Positions 33,212 through 42,878 of a stretch of DNA of 64,000 nucleotides are shown here, piece by piece. How positions within the stretch are numbered: position 1 is the first letter of the stretch; each line of letters starts with the position of its first letter. The position numbers were made by a program, and so were the translations under genes. The stretch is from Paenibacillus sp. JDR-2 (GTDB taxonomy: Bacteria > Bacillota > Bacilli > Paenibacillales > Paenibacillaceae). The notes under the pieces are model-generated. The model had not been told where the DNA came from and did no database searches. It saw only the letters and a list, made by a program, of their open reading frames with translations. The stretch is taken from positions 5,339,501 to 5,403,500 of the forward strand of contig NC_012914.1 in assembly GCF_000023585.1 (NCBI RefSeq), read 5' to 3'.

Positions 33212-36200
33212 TTAAATAAAATCCACGTACTCGAGCAGTCGCTTCAGCATAACGGTTGCTTCCGCGCGGGTCGCTTTGCTGCCCGGAGCAAAATTGCCGC
33301 CCGTCTTGCCTTCGATAATCTTCGCTTCAACCGCTTGCGCTACTGCCTGCTTCGCCCAAGCTTCAATAGAAGCTTTATCCTTGAAGACATTCAGCTGCGA
33401 GGCAGCGCCGGCTGGCTGTTTGCCTGCAAAGACGAGAGCACGGGAGATCATAACCGCCATCTCTTCGCGGGTGATCGAAGCATTCGGCTTGAAGCTATTG
33501 CCATCGTAGCCTTTTACAATACCTGCTTTCACCGCTGCGCCTACCGCGCCCGCGAACCAATTCTTGCTGCTTACATCCTTGAAGGATGCCGCTGCTTGAT
33601 CTTCGGAGATACCAAGCGCACGGACAACCATAGCCGCAAATTCAGCACGCGTTACAACGGCGTTAGGAGCAAACTTCGTATTGCTGGTGCCTTTGACAAT
33701 TAGCTTGGACGCCATCAGTTCAATATCCGCCTTCGCCCAATGCTTGCTCAGGTCGCTGAAGGTCTTGTTCAGCTGCGCAACCGCATAAATGCTGTTGCCA
33801 TTGCGTTGAATGGTTACAATCGTATGCCCGTTCACTTTCTTGAAGGTTGCCGGTACGAATGTAAACGCGCCAGTCGCCTCGTTATACATCACGGCTGTGG
33901 AATGCGAAGCATCCAAAGTCTGATTGATGTCGAGCGTACGGGATACGTATGTCTTGCCGAAATCATGAATTTCTTTAGTATTGCCGTTGGCTTGAAGGAT
34001 GACGCTAAACTCAACCGGAGTACCAATCAGCTTAACGCCGGCTTTAGCTGCCTTGTCCTTCATCGTGCCCGACAATGTGCTGTCCGCTTGATTAATCTTG
34101 ATTACGATCGAAGCGTCAGTGCCAATTGTCGTTGGCAGGTTAAGAGCGCGAATCGGCAGATCATAGCTTGCGTTGCCCATGACAACCGAAATCGTCAGAT
34201 TTGGTGCTTGCTTGAGCGCGTCCAGCAGCACTCGAGCCGGCAGTTCCGCGCTTACGGCTTGCTTGGAATCTGCTTTAATGGTAACCGTCTGGCCTTTTTG
34301 TCCCGCAATCATTTTGATCGCTTCGTTCAAAGATTTAGCCGATACGGTTAACGTTTGACCGGCTGTTGTGCCGTCAATGCTGACTCCGTTGTCTGTTTGC
34401 TCCGGTTTCTTCCCACCGTTACCGGATCCGCCAGGCACTTCCACAGGCGGCAGGGTTGTACCGGTATCGCCATTGGAACCTGTGTTAAAGCTCCAAATGT
34501 CGGACAATGTCTTGCCAGAGTAAGCATCTTCGGCTGCCGCATACCATTGGTATTTGGTATTCGCCTTCAAGCCGCTCCACTTCACGGACGCCTGTTCTCC
34601 GCTTGTTACCTGATCTACCTTGCCGATCGGCTGATCGGAGTAGACGTTAACGCCCATGTAGTCCGTCGAAACCTCTTTCACCTGCGGTTTCAAATCAACA
34701 TCGAGCGTAAACTCTTCTTGTTTAGTCGCATCGCTTGGATCGTAGAAGTTATAGTCGTCCATGTACGGCGAGTACGTTTTTACATACATCTTGCTATTCG
34801 CGATATCGAACTGCAGCAGCTTGATATAGCCTTGACCGCCTTCCGGACCGCCTTGGTAGTCGGACAGCATTTGATAAACCTTGCGGTCTGTCTTGCCGTC
34901 GCCATTGTCATCCAGTTCGCTTACGAGAAGCTTGGAGTCATGGTAATGGCCGGAAAGGACGGCAAATACGTTTTTGTTCTTTTGCACGACTTCTTCAAAA
35001 ATCTTATCCGCAATCGGGGCACGGTTGCCGGATACAAGCAGGAATTCATGGAAGTTCAGAATCGCTTTGCGGTCCGGATATTTCGCCAGCACCTCGTTCA
35101 TCCAATCGATATCCGAATCGCGGATACCCCAGCCCATGTATACCATAATAAAGTCGTTGCCGTTCGAGGATACGAGGTCATAGTGACCGCGGTTGTTATC
35201 CAGGGAACCGCCGTAAGTCGGTTGATCCTTGAACCGGTCTTCCCCGAAGTAGTTCCAGTAGTAATCGTAAGCGCCAAGCTGATGGTCAACGTCATGGTTA
35301 CCGGCAAGCACGCCATAAGGAACGTTGGCGTCTTCCAGCACCTTCATGTCTGCGGAAGCACGCTTCCATTGGAATTCTTGATCCGCGTCGTCGACAATGT
35401 CGCCGGTATGGATCACGTATTTGATTTTGTTCTTCTCTTTATTGTCGGCAATCCAATTCACGACATCCTCGTAGATATGCGGATAGCTTTCCGAGTAATA
35501 CTGCGTATCGGACATCCAGGCAAACGAGAAATCATAGTTTTCCTGCGATACCGGAAGCTCGTCCTGCACCATTACCTGAAGCGTATTATTATCCGCGTAT
35601 TCGCCAGCCGTAACCCATGCGCCAAGCGTAAAGTCTGTTGCGCCAGCTACTTTGTAATCGACGCTAATCCATTGTTGTTTGGACGGGCTCCATACATACA
35701 TGCTGACTTTACGGCCTTCCAGCGATTTGCCCTTCCAGCTCAATTCAATCTGATCCGTATTCTTCACGGAAGGATCAAGCTGTACCTGGAACCGCTGATA
35801 AGGGAATTGATCCGTGGAGTCATCGGTCAGGTATTTACCGTCAGCGGCGCTGATCAGCGCATAATCTTCCGCGCTCATCGCTTGTTCACCCGCAGGAGCT
35901 ACTTCCTTCGGAGGTTCGACATCCGCTGCATTGCGGAAGCCCTGGAAGCCGTCCTTATTTGCTCCGTCATACTTAAATCCGCGGTAGAAGGAAACATCCA
36001 TCTTGTCATTTGTAGGATCCTTTACCTTCACAGCCAGAACCGGATTGCTGCCGGTACCGGAAGCGCCATTAGCAGGAGAGACCAGCTCCGGCTTAAGCGG
36101 ATTCTCGTCCGGTACGGAGAAGGTAACTTCCTTCACCGCAACATTGCCGACTTTATCCGTTGCCTGAACCTTGAATACATGCTCTCCGCCCGTAAAATCC

Positions 36201-39200
36201 TTGGATGCCGTTGCATACGGGATTGTGATTGGCGTCTCGTCGAGCCACACCTGCACTTTATCCACGCCGGACAACGCATCGTTAGTGGTAGCGTTAATGG
36301 TGAAAGCACCACGGTACTCTTTTCCTTCTTGAAGAGTCGTTGTGATCGTTGGCGCCGTATTATCCACTTTCACAACGGCAGCTTTCTCACCGTACTCGGA
36401 ATGGCTCACTTTTACCGTATGATCACCATCGGTCAGCTTAGTTGTATCAAGCGCGTAAGCCTTCGATGCAAGCAGCTCATCCGGAATAACAAAGTTGAAG
36501 TCCATAACCGGGAATTTACCGCTGCTGTCGCCCATCGAGATAACGGTATCCCGGTTTTTGTAACGCTCGTCGAAAATTTCCGTACCGTCCGCGAATACAA
36601 GCCTTACGTTACGTACGGTAAAATCATCCTTGTTCTCTTCCGGACGGTCATCAAACGGCGATGCCTTAGTACCTGCACGGATGGAGATAACGTTGCTTCC
36701 GCCCTTCAGGCGTTCCGCCGCGATTGGTACCGTCAGCGTTGTATAGGTGTTGATCGGATCCAGGAAGATCGACAGAATTTCGTCTCCCATCGTCACGCCG
36801 TTCTTGAAGTAGTAGTTAACGCCATTCGCTTCGAAAGCGAAGTAGGCATCCTGCTCAACCGCGCTGTACGTTCCTTCCGTCGCTTCGTTCCGGTCAACGG
36901 ACAAGTGAAGCTCGGAAGCCGGCGCGTTCTCCGCAGTTGCCTTCACTACCTTCGTTCCGGCAAGGAAATCGCCGTCCTTCACGTTAAGGCGCAGATCGGA
37001 ATGGTCCGTATTTCCAGTCACATTCGTACGATACTTCTCCGATGTCACTTCGTTCTGGCCGTCCGAGATTACATAGTAATACTCGATGTAATCGCGTCCG
37101 ATCAGCTCCGGCGAGTAGATCGTGTAGTGATACAGCGTATCGTCGAAGCTTTCCGCCAGGTAACGCTTTGTATATTGCGTATCCAGGTTGCTCTTGTAAT
37201 AAAGAGCTACGGATTTAACCTTGTTCTCGTCATTTGCTTCCGCAACGATCGAGAGGTTTTTCGATTTGTCGATTTCCGGCGTATTCGTCAAATCCTTGTA
37301 AGTAGGGCTTGTTGTATCAACCGGTGTCTTAACCGTAATAATCGGCACCTGAACCGGAGCTACGGTACCCGGCGTTGCCGCTTCCGTACCTGCGCTGTAT
37401 TTGATCATCTGCGTGCTGCCGGCCTGCGAATATTTGTAGAAAATCCCTTTGTTCGCGACAGTCTCTGCGTCCGTATCGTAATAAACGGCCGAGGTTTCCG
37501 TCTTCGTATTCGTCGCGATAACAATGCCGCGTCCGCCGCCGTTAGCCATGCCGTCGCTGTACATCTTGACGATATCCGTGCCTTCTACAAGGTTACTTCC
37601 ATAATTGGCGTTGAAATCGGCAACCGTTTTTTGCTTGTTCTGGCTGTTGATGACCCAGAATACCAGCGTCTTTTTCGAAGGAATAAGCAGGTCCTCCGAA
37701 TCCGTTGGCCAGACCACGTCGGCATCCGGTCCCGAAGCGGTGTAACGGTATTGAATTTTATAGTCTTTAAAGTTAACGGTTTTATCCGTATTGTTGTAGA
37801 TCTCGACAAACTCGTAGCCGTCCGCCGTGCCTACGTTTGTGGAGTCCGGAACAATCTCGGTCACCATCAGAGGAGGAAGCTTCGAGAAATCTACGTTGCC
37901 AAGCTCAATCGTTACCGTGTAGGTGTTCGATTTGACCGTATCGATCCCGTCGTTAGCTTGAATATAGTATTGCAGCTGGGAATCGGTGAAAGCTTCCTTC
38001 GGAATGTTCGCCGAGAATACATTGTTCTCTCCCGCCGACATCGGCAAGGAGGCGTAGTCCGCTGCATCGCCTACTTTGTAGAACAACGATGCTGTTACGG
38101 CGTCGCTGTCCGGGTCAGCGATGGTTGCTTGCACCATCAGATCGTTATCGATGCTGCCCGAGACAGGTGCCGTATGCTCGATAACCGGCAGCTTATTAAC
38201 GGCAGGAGCCGGCTGCTCCGGAAGCAAAGCCGCTTCTACCGTGCCAGGAGTTGCGGCAGTGACGCCTGCGCTGAACAGCTTCATCTGATTCGTGCCGTCA
38301 ACCGGATATTGATAGAAAATGCCTTTGTCCGCTACCGTCTGCGCATCGTTCTCGTAGAACGCTTCGGCAATTTCCTTGCCGGTCTTCGACGCGAGTACGA
38401 TTTTGCGCTGGCCGCCGTTGGCCATGCCGCCGCCGCCATCGATGCGGAACAGATTCGTATTCTCTACCAGGGTTGTATGATAGTTGGCGTTGAAATCATC
38501 CGCTTTCAGCTCATTGTTTACGCCGTTCATAACCCAGAACACCACATTGCCAAGCGGAGGAATAACAGCCGTGCTTGGCAGCTCCCATACAGCGTCCGCT
38601 GTCGCGGAGTTTGTGTAACGATAGATCAGCTTATACTCGCTCAGCGAGATCGGACGTGTCGTATTGTTGTACACCTCTACGAACTCGTAAGCATCGGAAC
38701 CCGACAGGTTTGCACTGTCCGGTACAAGCTCCGTAATAAGCATGGGAGGCACCTTCGAGTAGTCGAAGTTATGCTGCTCAATGGCAACCGTATAAGTGGA
38801 AGACTTTACATGGTTAACCGCGTCAGCAGCTTCAATATAGTACTGCAGCTCGGTTGCCGTAAGAGAAGCCTTTGGAATAACCGCGGAAAAATCCGAGCCT
38901 CCCGTATTCGTCATCGGTACCGAGGTAAACGTTGCGTCGGACGAGTTCTTATAAAAGACCGCCGCCGTAGCCGTATCATCGGCATCCGTAATTTGCGCCG
39001 TAATAGCAAGGTCTTGTTCACTGCTTCCCTCCGTTACCGGGGAATGAGTGATAACCGGAGCCTGGTTAACCGGGCCCTCAGGGAATTGGTAGTGAACCGC
39101 AGGAATTTGTCCCTGTGCCAGTGTGCCTGGAGTTGGGGCCGACTTCACTGCAAATTTGTCGGTTTGCACGCCACCTGCTGCCGGCAGCAGGTAGTGGTCG

Positions 39201-39718
39201 CCGAGACCGGCGCCAACATCGGTGGAGGCTGTATAGCTGGAACTCGAAATTTCGGTTCCTTGGCTGTTTTTAATGACAACCCCGCGGTCAGCCGTATTAG
39301 AGAAGCCATTAAAGCCCGTAACCTGGACGATCTGGCTGTCCGTCAAGCTTACGCCGTATTTGGCATTAAAATCGGTGAGAACAAAGTTTTTTGGATTGTA
39401 CCAGAACACCATGACCTGCTCCGGATCCAACGTCTTTTCGCCAAAGCTGAACGTTGCATCCGGAGAAGCCGTTGGGTCCGGATAACGGTACAGGAATGTA
39501 TAATCGTTCAAACGAATGGTTTTGTTCGAGTTATTGTATACTTCGAAAAACTCGTAATCATCCGTACCCGCAACGTCGGGATGAATTTCGGAGACAAACA
39601 GCTCCGGTACGGTATTTTCGTCTGCAGCCGCAACAACGCCTACAGAGGACAACAAGCCCATCATCATGCTTGCCAGTAGAACGCTAGAGATCCATTTCTT
39701 GTATCTCTTGCTTAACAT
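33212..39718 (-). CDS. Giant SLH-anchored protein with three lamin-tail domains and a metallophosphoesterase
   Basis: With the ATG at 39718 the protein has ~2168 residues; an upstream GTG at 39730 abuts the GAAGGAA site and is less likely. After the signal peptide come three lamin-tail domains, each starting with a (L/M)xxxEIxPD motif and containing YEFxExYNN (~35-195, ~325-480, ~615-770), each followed by an Ig-like domain. Further Ig-like segments lead to a calcineurin-type phosphoesterase at ~1395-1615 (MSDTQYYSESYPH, HTGDIVDDADQEFQW, AGNHDVDHQ, FHEFLL, LSGHYHDS), all metal motifs intact. Then an FN3 domain, the pre-SLH domain shared by the SLH proteins here, and an SLH triplet (~1985 to the end). 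The likely role is extracellular phosphate release or nucleic-acid-related hydrolysis at the cell surface. It is the second gene of an operon with the HupE-like gene. Confidence 0.88.
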   Translation of the reverse strand: MLSKRYKKWISSVLLASMMMGLLSSVGVVAAADENTVPELFVSEIHPDVAGTDDYEFFEVYNNSNKTIRLNDYTFLYRYPDPTASPDATFSFGEKTLDPEQVMVFWYNPKNFVLTDFNAKYGVSLTDSQIVQVTGFNGFSNTADRGVVIKNSQGTEISSSSYTASTDVGAGLGDHYLLPAAGGVQTDKFAVKSAPTPGTLAQGQIPAVHYQFPEGPVNQAPVITHSPVTEGSSEQDLAITAQITDADDTATAAVFYKNSSDATFTSVPMTNTGGSDFSAVIPKASLTATELQYYIEAADAVNHVKSSTYTVAIEQHNFDYSKVPPMLITELVPDSANLSGSDAYEFVEVYNNTTRPISLSEYKLIYRYTNSATADAVWELPSTAVIPPLGNVVFWVMNGVNNELKADDFNANYHTTLVENTNLFRIDGGGGMANGGQRKIVLASKTGKEIAEAFYENDAQTVADKGIFYQYPVDGTNQMKLFSAGVTAATPGTVEAALLPEQPAPAVNKLPVIEHTAPVSGSIDNDLMVQATIADPDSDAVTASLFYKVGDAADYASLPMSAGENNVFSANIPKEAFTDSQLQYYIQANDGIDTVKSNTYTVTIELGNVDFSKLPPLMVTEIVPDSTNVGTADGYEFVEIYNNTDKTVNFKDYKIQYRYTASGPDADVVWPTDSEDLLIPSKKTLVFWVINSQNKQKTVADFNANYGSNLVEGTDIVKMYSDGMANGGGRGIVIATNTKTETSAVYYDTDAETVANKGIFYKYSQAGSTQMIKYSAGTEAATPGTVAPVQVPIITVKTPVDTTSPTYKDLTNTPEIDKSKNLSIVAEANDENKVKSVALYYKSNLDTQYTKRYLAESFDDTLYHYTIYSPELIGRDYIEYYYVISDGQNEVTSEKYRTNVTGNTDHSDLRLNVKDGDFLAGTKVVKATAENAPASELHLSVDRNEATEGTYSAVEQDAYFAFEANGVNYYFKNGVTMGDEILSIFLDPINTYTTLTVPIAAERLKGGSNVISIRAGTKASPFDDRPEENKDDFTVRNVRLVFADGTEIFDERYKNRDTVISMGDSSGKFPVMDFNFVIPDELLASKAYALDTTKLTDGDHTVKVSHSEYGEKAAVVKVDNTAPTITTTLQEGKEYRGAFTINATTNDALSGVDKVQVWLDETPITIPYATASKDFTGGEHVFKVQATDKVGNVAVKEVTFSVPDENPLKPELVSPANGASGTGSNPVLAVKVKDPTNDKMDVSFYRGFKYDGANKDGFQGFRNAADVEPPKEVAPAGEQAMSAEDYALISAADGKYLTDDSTDQFPYQRFQVQLDPSVKNTDQIELSWKGKSLEGRKVSMYVWSPSKQQWISVDYKVAGATDFTLGAWVTAGEYADNNTLQVMVQDELPVSQENYDFSFAWMSDTQYYSESYPHIYEDVVNWIADNKEKNKIKYVIHTGDIVDDADQEFQWKRASADMKVLEDANVPYGVLAGNHDVDHQLGAYDYYWNYFGEDRFKDQPTYGGSLDNNRGHYDLVSSNGNDFIMVYMGWGIRDSDIDWMNEVLAKYPDRKAILNFHEFLLVSGNRAPIADKIFEEVVQKNKNVFAVLSGHYHDSKLLVSELDDNGDGKTDRKVYQMLSDYQGGPEGGQGYIKLLQFDIANSKMYVKTYSPYMDDYNFYDPSDATKQEEFTLDVDLKPQVKEVSTDYMGVNVYSDQPIGKVDQVTSGEQASVKWSGLKANTKYQWYAAAEDAYSGKTLSDIWSFNTGSNGDTGTTLPPVEVPGGSGNGGKKPEQTDNGVSIDGTTAGQTLTVSAKSLNEAIKMIAGQKGQTVTIKADSKQAVSAELPARVLLDALKQAPNLTISVVMGNASYDLPIRALNLPTTIGTDASIVIKINQADSTLSGTMKDKAAKAGVKLIGTPVEFSVILQANGNTKEIHDFGKTYVSRTLDINQTLDASHSTAVMYNEATGAFTFVPATFKKVNGHTIVTIQRNGNSIYAVAQLNKTFSDLSKHWAKADIELMASKLIVKGTSNTKFAPNAVVTRAEFAAMVVRALGISEDQAAASFKDVSSKNWFAGAVGAAVKAGIVKGYDGNSFKPNASITREEMAVMISRALVFAGKQPAGAASQLNVFKDKASIEAWAKQAVAQAVEAKIIEGKTGGNFAPGSKATRAEATVMLKRLLEYVDFI

Positions 39719-39755
39719 AATAGGAAACACTTCCTTCTGATTAGTATGTAGCTTG

Positions 39756-40946
39756 TTACATCGTGAAGTCTGAGATCAGGCGTTCGATCAGCCAATATAG
39801 TCCCATTAAACCAACCACCGAGGAGGTCGCATACGTCCACCAGATCTGACGGTTGCTTGTGCTTGTAATCAGCTTCCGAATTACCCACAGAATCGGAATG
39901 ACAATCGCCAGTACAACGAGCTGGCCGATCTCAACGCCAAGATTGAAGGAGAAGAGCGGCAGGGCAATGTTGCCCGACATCGTTCCGTGCAAAATCTCCG
40001 CAAAGCCAAAGCCATGCACCATCCCGAACGTCACCGTGACGGCAATCTGCTTGCCCTTCAGCTGCGGGAATCTTTTGCGGAACATCGTCTCAAAAGCTAC
40101 GAATACGATACTTAACGCAATAAGAGGCTCCACGATAAGCGGCGACAACGACGCTAGATCCATCGCGGATAGAACCAATGTGATGCTGTGTCCAACCGTA
40201 AAGGCCGAGACCAGCTTCAGCATCGTCCAGCCGCTTGTGCCCGAGGCAAGGATTAACCCGCAGAGGAACAACATATGATCGGCGCCCGACCAGATATGCT
40301 CCATCCCCATCGTCACGTAATCTTTCAGCACGCTTGTCCACGAGGAAGAAGTGGTCAACGGCTTCGACCCAGCATCATCTAGAGCGGCACCAGAATCGGA
40401 GCTTGCCGCATCCGTTCCATGGTAGCCTTCCATCTGCAAAATGTTGTTCGAACTGTTTATCACTTGCACGATAGACTGCTTCCCCATCCGGATCGTTGCA
40501 TAGCTGCGGTGATCGGGGTTTGTTCCGTCATAAAAGTTATATTGAACCATGTACCGGTCGACAGGCTCGGCAAAATCATAGTTGATGTCGATCTCGATCA
40601 TCGGCACTTTTGCTTTTTCCGTCTGTTTGGCTGCGAGTACAACTCCCGTGCCAACCTTGTTATTGCCCGTAACGATAAGCCTGTCGTGAACGAGTGCCGT
40701 AAGCGCATCATTTTCACTGGACAGCTCGTCTTCGGAAAGCTTGCCGTCACCGTTGCCATCAAGCTGCGGCATAGCTTCGAGCAGTTCCCTCTCCAGCAAG
40801 AACAAGTTGTATTCCAGATTCTTATCCTTAACGGTAATATCCGAAAAACCCGTCGAGCTGAAATGCGCTTCGGCCGTTCCGCCCATTACTGTCAACAGAA
40901 CCCATAAAGCGGCCAGTATAACCCCAGCTTTTTTGTGTAATTTCAC
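39756..40946 (-). CDS. HupE/UreJ-like membrane protein with extracellular EF-hand
   Basis: The 396-residue protein has a signal peptide (~1-27), an extracellular domain with an EF-hand loop DGNGDGKLSEDEL (63-75), and six to seven membrane segments from ~220 on, with the HupE_UreJ_2 signature GMEHIWSGADHMLFL and histidines GHSITL and HGFGFAE lined up in the membrane. Classical HupE/UreJ are nickel permeases of hydrogenase/urease operons; here no such enzyme is near. Its stop lies only ~37 nt ahead of the start of the giant phosphoesterase, so the two are co-transcribed. A role in metal supply to the phosphoesterase is inferred only. The start is GTG with GGGAGA. Confidence 0.85.
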   Translation of the reverse strand: MKLHKKAGVILAALWVLLTVMGGTAEAHFSSTGFSDITVKDKNLEYNLFLLERELLEAMPQLDGNGDGKLSEDELSSENDALTALVHDRLIVTGNNKVGTGVVLAAKQTEKAKVPMIEIDINYDFAEPVDRYMVQYNFYDGTNPDHRSYATIRMGKQSIVQVINSSNNILQMEGYHGTDAASSDSGAALDDAGSKPLTTSSSWTSVLKDYVTMGMEHIWSGADHMLFLCGLILASGTSGWTMLKLVSAFTVGHSITLVLSAMDLASLSPLIVEPLIALSIVFVAFETMFRKRFPQLKGKQIAVTVTFGMVHGFGFAEILHGTMSGNIALPLFSFNLGVEIGQLVVLAIVIPILWVIRKLITSTSNRQIWWTYATSSVVGLMGLYWLIERLISDFTM

Positions 40947-41248
40947 ATGCGTCTCCCTTCTCCCTAGTGCTTGGCTTCCTGCTTCTCTCTATCTGTCGAA
41001 TGCTGGACATACTTAGCGATTATAGTTTTGAAGTGTTTGAAGAACGTAAATGATAGATTAAGAAATTATTGAGAATGAGGAAAATAGTAGAAAAGAGTTT
41101 CCTAGACGCCTGCCCAGCAGGCATCGTCCCTAGATCATGCTGGGAGATGGCGATTGCTGAGCCTTCGCTGGGCATTCGGAAATAAGCCGCTGGAATGGGG
41201 AATCCCTCTCAAGCGGGCAGGTGACGACGCCGGGTTATTGGTGGAACC

Positions 41249-41385
41249 TTAAGGTTCCTTAGGGACCTTAAGAGCTTTCTTCTTGCCCGTGCGAGCCGGG
41301 TTAAGGTCCCTCAGGGACCTTAACCTCATGAAATCAGCCAAACATGCGGCGATGCCAGGCTATTCGCGGATCCTTAAGGTCCCTA
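41249..41385. repeat. Dispersed copies of the TTAAGGTCCCT palindrome
   Basis: Two complete palindromes (41249-41271, one mismatch; 41301-41323, perfect) and a half-site (41374-41385) match those of the 51-kb array, but the flanking spacers are different. The palindrome itself, rather than the whole array unit, is therefore the dispersed element. Confidence 0.75.
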
Positions 41386-41576
41386 CCGACAGCTGATAGG
41401 TTGATTTCAGCCTTTCGCAGCTGGATTCGCTGCTTTTGCTAGCCTGAAAGGTTTCTTTTAGCCTTTCAAGAGCCATTCTGCTAATCCGGAGGCCTGTCGG
41501 ACAAGCTCTAAGGCTGTTTTCAGCCTTTCAGCCGCCGGAATCCACGCAGGCGGGGCAGCTCTCTTAGGCAAAAAAA

Positions 41577-41616
41577 AGAACCCCCGCAGGCTGGCATCCA
41601 GCTTTGCGGGGGTTCT
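41577..41616 (-). terminator. Strong terminator after ald
   Basis: AGAACCCCCGCA (41577-41588) and TGCGGGGGTTCT (41605-41616) form a perfect 12-bp stem; on the minus strand it is followed by TTTTTTT. Confidence 0.92.
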
Positions 41617-41617
41617 C

Positions 41618-42745
41618 TCAAGCGATCGAAGAGCTTAACAGATCGCGCACCTTGGTATAGCTCATCTGATGAGCCGCGGCGACGGCTTCATGAGTGATAA
41701 AGCCGTCCATGGCGTTTACGCCGCGCCGGATCGGCTCGCTGCCGGCAAGCGTATCGCGGACGCCGCGGTCGGCCAGCGCCAGCATATACGGCAGCGTGGC
41801 GTTTGTTAGTGCCGCCGTTGCCGTATATGGCACGGCGCCCGGCATGTTGGCGACGGCGTAATGAAGGACGCCAAACCGCTCGAATACCGGCTCGGCATGC
41901 GTCGTAATCCGGTTAATCGTCTCCACGCTGCCGCCCTGGTCAATCGCGACATCCACGATAACCGAGCCTGCCGGCATGGCACGGACCATGTCCTCCGTTA
42001 CAAGCTTTGGCGCACGGGCGCCGGGAATCAGCACGGCTCCAATCACAAGATCCGATTCAGCGACTGCCTCGGCGATTTGCCGGGAATGCGAAGCGAGTGT
42101 CTGTATCCGGCCGCCGAACCGATCCTCCAGCGCCCGCAGCCTATCGGCATCGCGGTCTATAATGGATACGTCGGCGCCAAGACCAAGCGCGATCTGCGCA
42201 GCGCCTGTCCCTACTACGCCGCCGCCGATAATGGTGACGCGGCCTTTCCGCACGCCGGGAACGCCGCCCAGCAGAATACCTCTTCCCCCATGCGCCTTCT
42301 CCAGAAATTGAGCTCCGACCTGGGCTGCCATCCTTCCGGCTATATCGCTCATCGGGGTGAGAAGCGGCAGCTGGCCGCTGGACAGCTGAACGGTCTCGTA
42401 TGCGATCGCCGTCACCTTATGCTGCGCCAATGCCTCTGTCAGCTCCCGCTCCGCAGCCAGATGCAAATACGTAAACAGCACCAGCCCTTCACGGAAGTGC
42501 CGGTACTCTTCCTTCAGCGGCTCCTTCACCTTCACGACCATATCCCTGGACCAAGCATCATCCGCAACCGCTACAACTATAGCCCCAGCCGACTGATACT
42601 GTTCATCCGGGAACCCGGATGCCGCCCCCGCTTCCGTCTCTACAAACACGCGATGTCCATGCTTTACTAACTCATAAACGCCGCCGGGCGTTAGAGCAAC
42701 GCGGTGCTCCGCGCTTTTTCTCTCTTTCGGAACGCCAATTTCCAT
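41618..42745 (-). CDS. ald: Alanine dehydrogenase
   Basis: The 375-residue enzyme converts L-alanine and NAD+ to pyruvate, ammonium and NADH in the cytoplasm. The family residues are in place: R15 (HRVALTP), K74 (VKVKEP), H95 (TYLHLAAE), the NAD motif IIGGGVVGTGAAQIALGLGA and the catalytic aspartate in VIVDVAIDQGG. The length matches the family (~370). GGGAGG precedes the ATG at 42745. The gene is divergent from a PucR-family regulator; in B. subtilis the PucR-type protein AdeR activates ald, which fits this arrangement. In this block it would recycle nitrogen or alanine. Confidence 0.95.
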   Translation of the reverse strand: MEIGVPKERKSAEHRVALTPGGVYELVKHGHRVFVETEAGAASGFPDEQYQSAGAIVVAVADDAWSRDMVVKVKEPLKEEYRHFREGLVLFTYLHLAAERELTEALAQHKVTAIAYETVQLSSGQLPLLTPMSDIAGRMAAQVGAQFLEKAHGGRGILLGGVPGVRKGRVTIIGGGVVGTGAAQIALGLGADVSIIDRDADRLRALEDRFGGRIQTLASHSRQIAEAVAESDLVIGAVLIPGARAPKLVTEDMVRAMPAGSVIVDVAIDQGGSVETINRITTHAEPVFERFGVLHYAVANMPGAVPYTATAALTNATLPYMLALADRGVRDTLAGSEPIRRGVNAMDGFITHEAVAAAHQMSYTKVRDLLSSSIA

Positions 42746-42792
42746 ATACGCTCCCTCCCTTTTCTCCTATCCGCCTGCCACTATGCGTTACG

Positions 42793-42845
42793 TTGCCTGC
42801 GAAATCTATCCTCTTGTATAATGATGAGAAACTAGAATCAGTTTC
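42793..42845 (+). promoter_or_regulatory. Promoter of the PucR-family gene with inverted repeat
   Basis: TTGCCT (42793-42798) and TATAAT (42817-42822) with an 18-nt spacer make a good sigma-A promoter. Immediately downstream, GAAACT (42828-42833) and AGTTTC (42840-42845) form an inverted repeat at the probable start of transcription, a candidate operator for autoregulation or for control of the divergent ald. Confidence 0.6.
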
Positions 42846-42878
42846 CCTCACAATTCCACGTTAGGGCGGTGAAGGTCC

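Larger units (their letters stand above)
40947..41617. other. 671-bp intergenic region with palindromes and C-rich repeats
   Basis: No credible gene. The left end holds the promoter region of the HupE gene (minus-strand TATAAT at 41024-41019, no clear -35). At 41249-41271, 41301-41323 and 41374-41385 are two full and one half copy of the TTAAGGTCCCT palindrome that forms the large array near 51.5 kb. At ~41400-41530 the motif AGCCTTTC occurs three times, with an inverted copy (GAAAGG). The right end holds the ald terminator. Confidence 0.6.

Noticed and set aside
34355..39679. A 1774-codon open frame on the plus strand opposite the lamin-tail SLH gene
   Set aside because: It is antisense to a gene with clear domains, has no ribosome site and gives an arginine/valine-rich composition typical of frames created by codon bias on the other strand.
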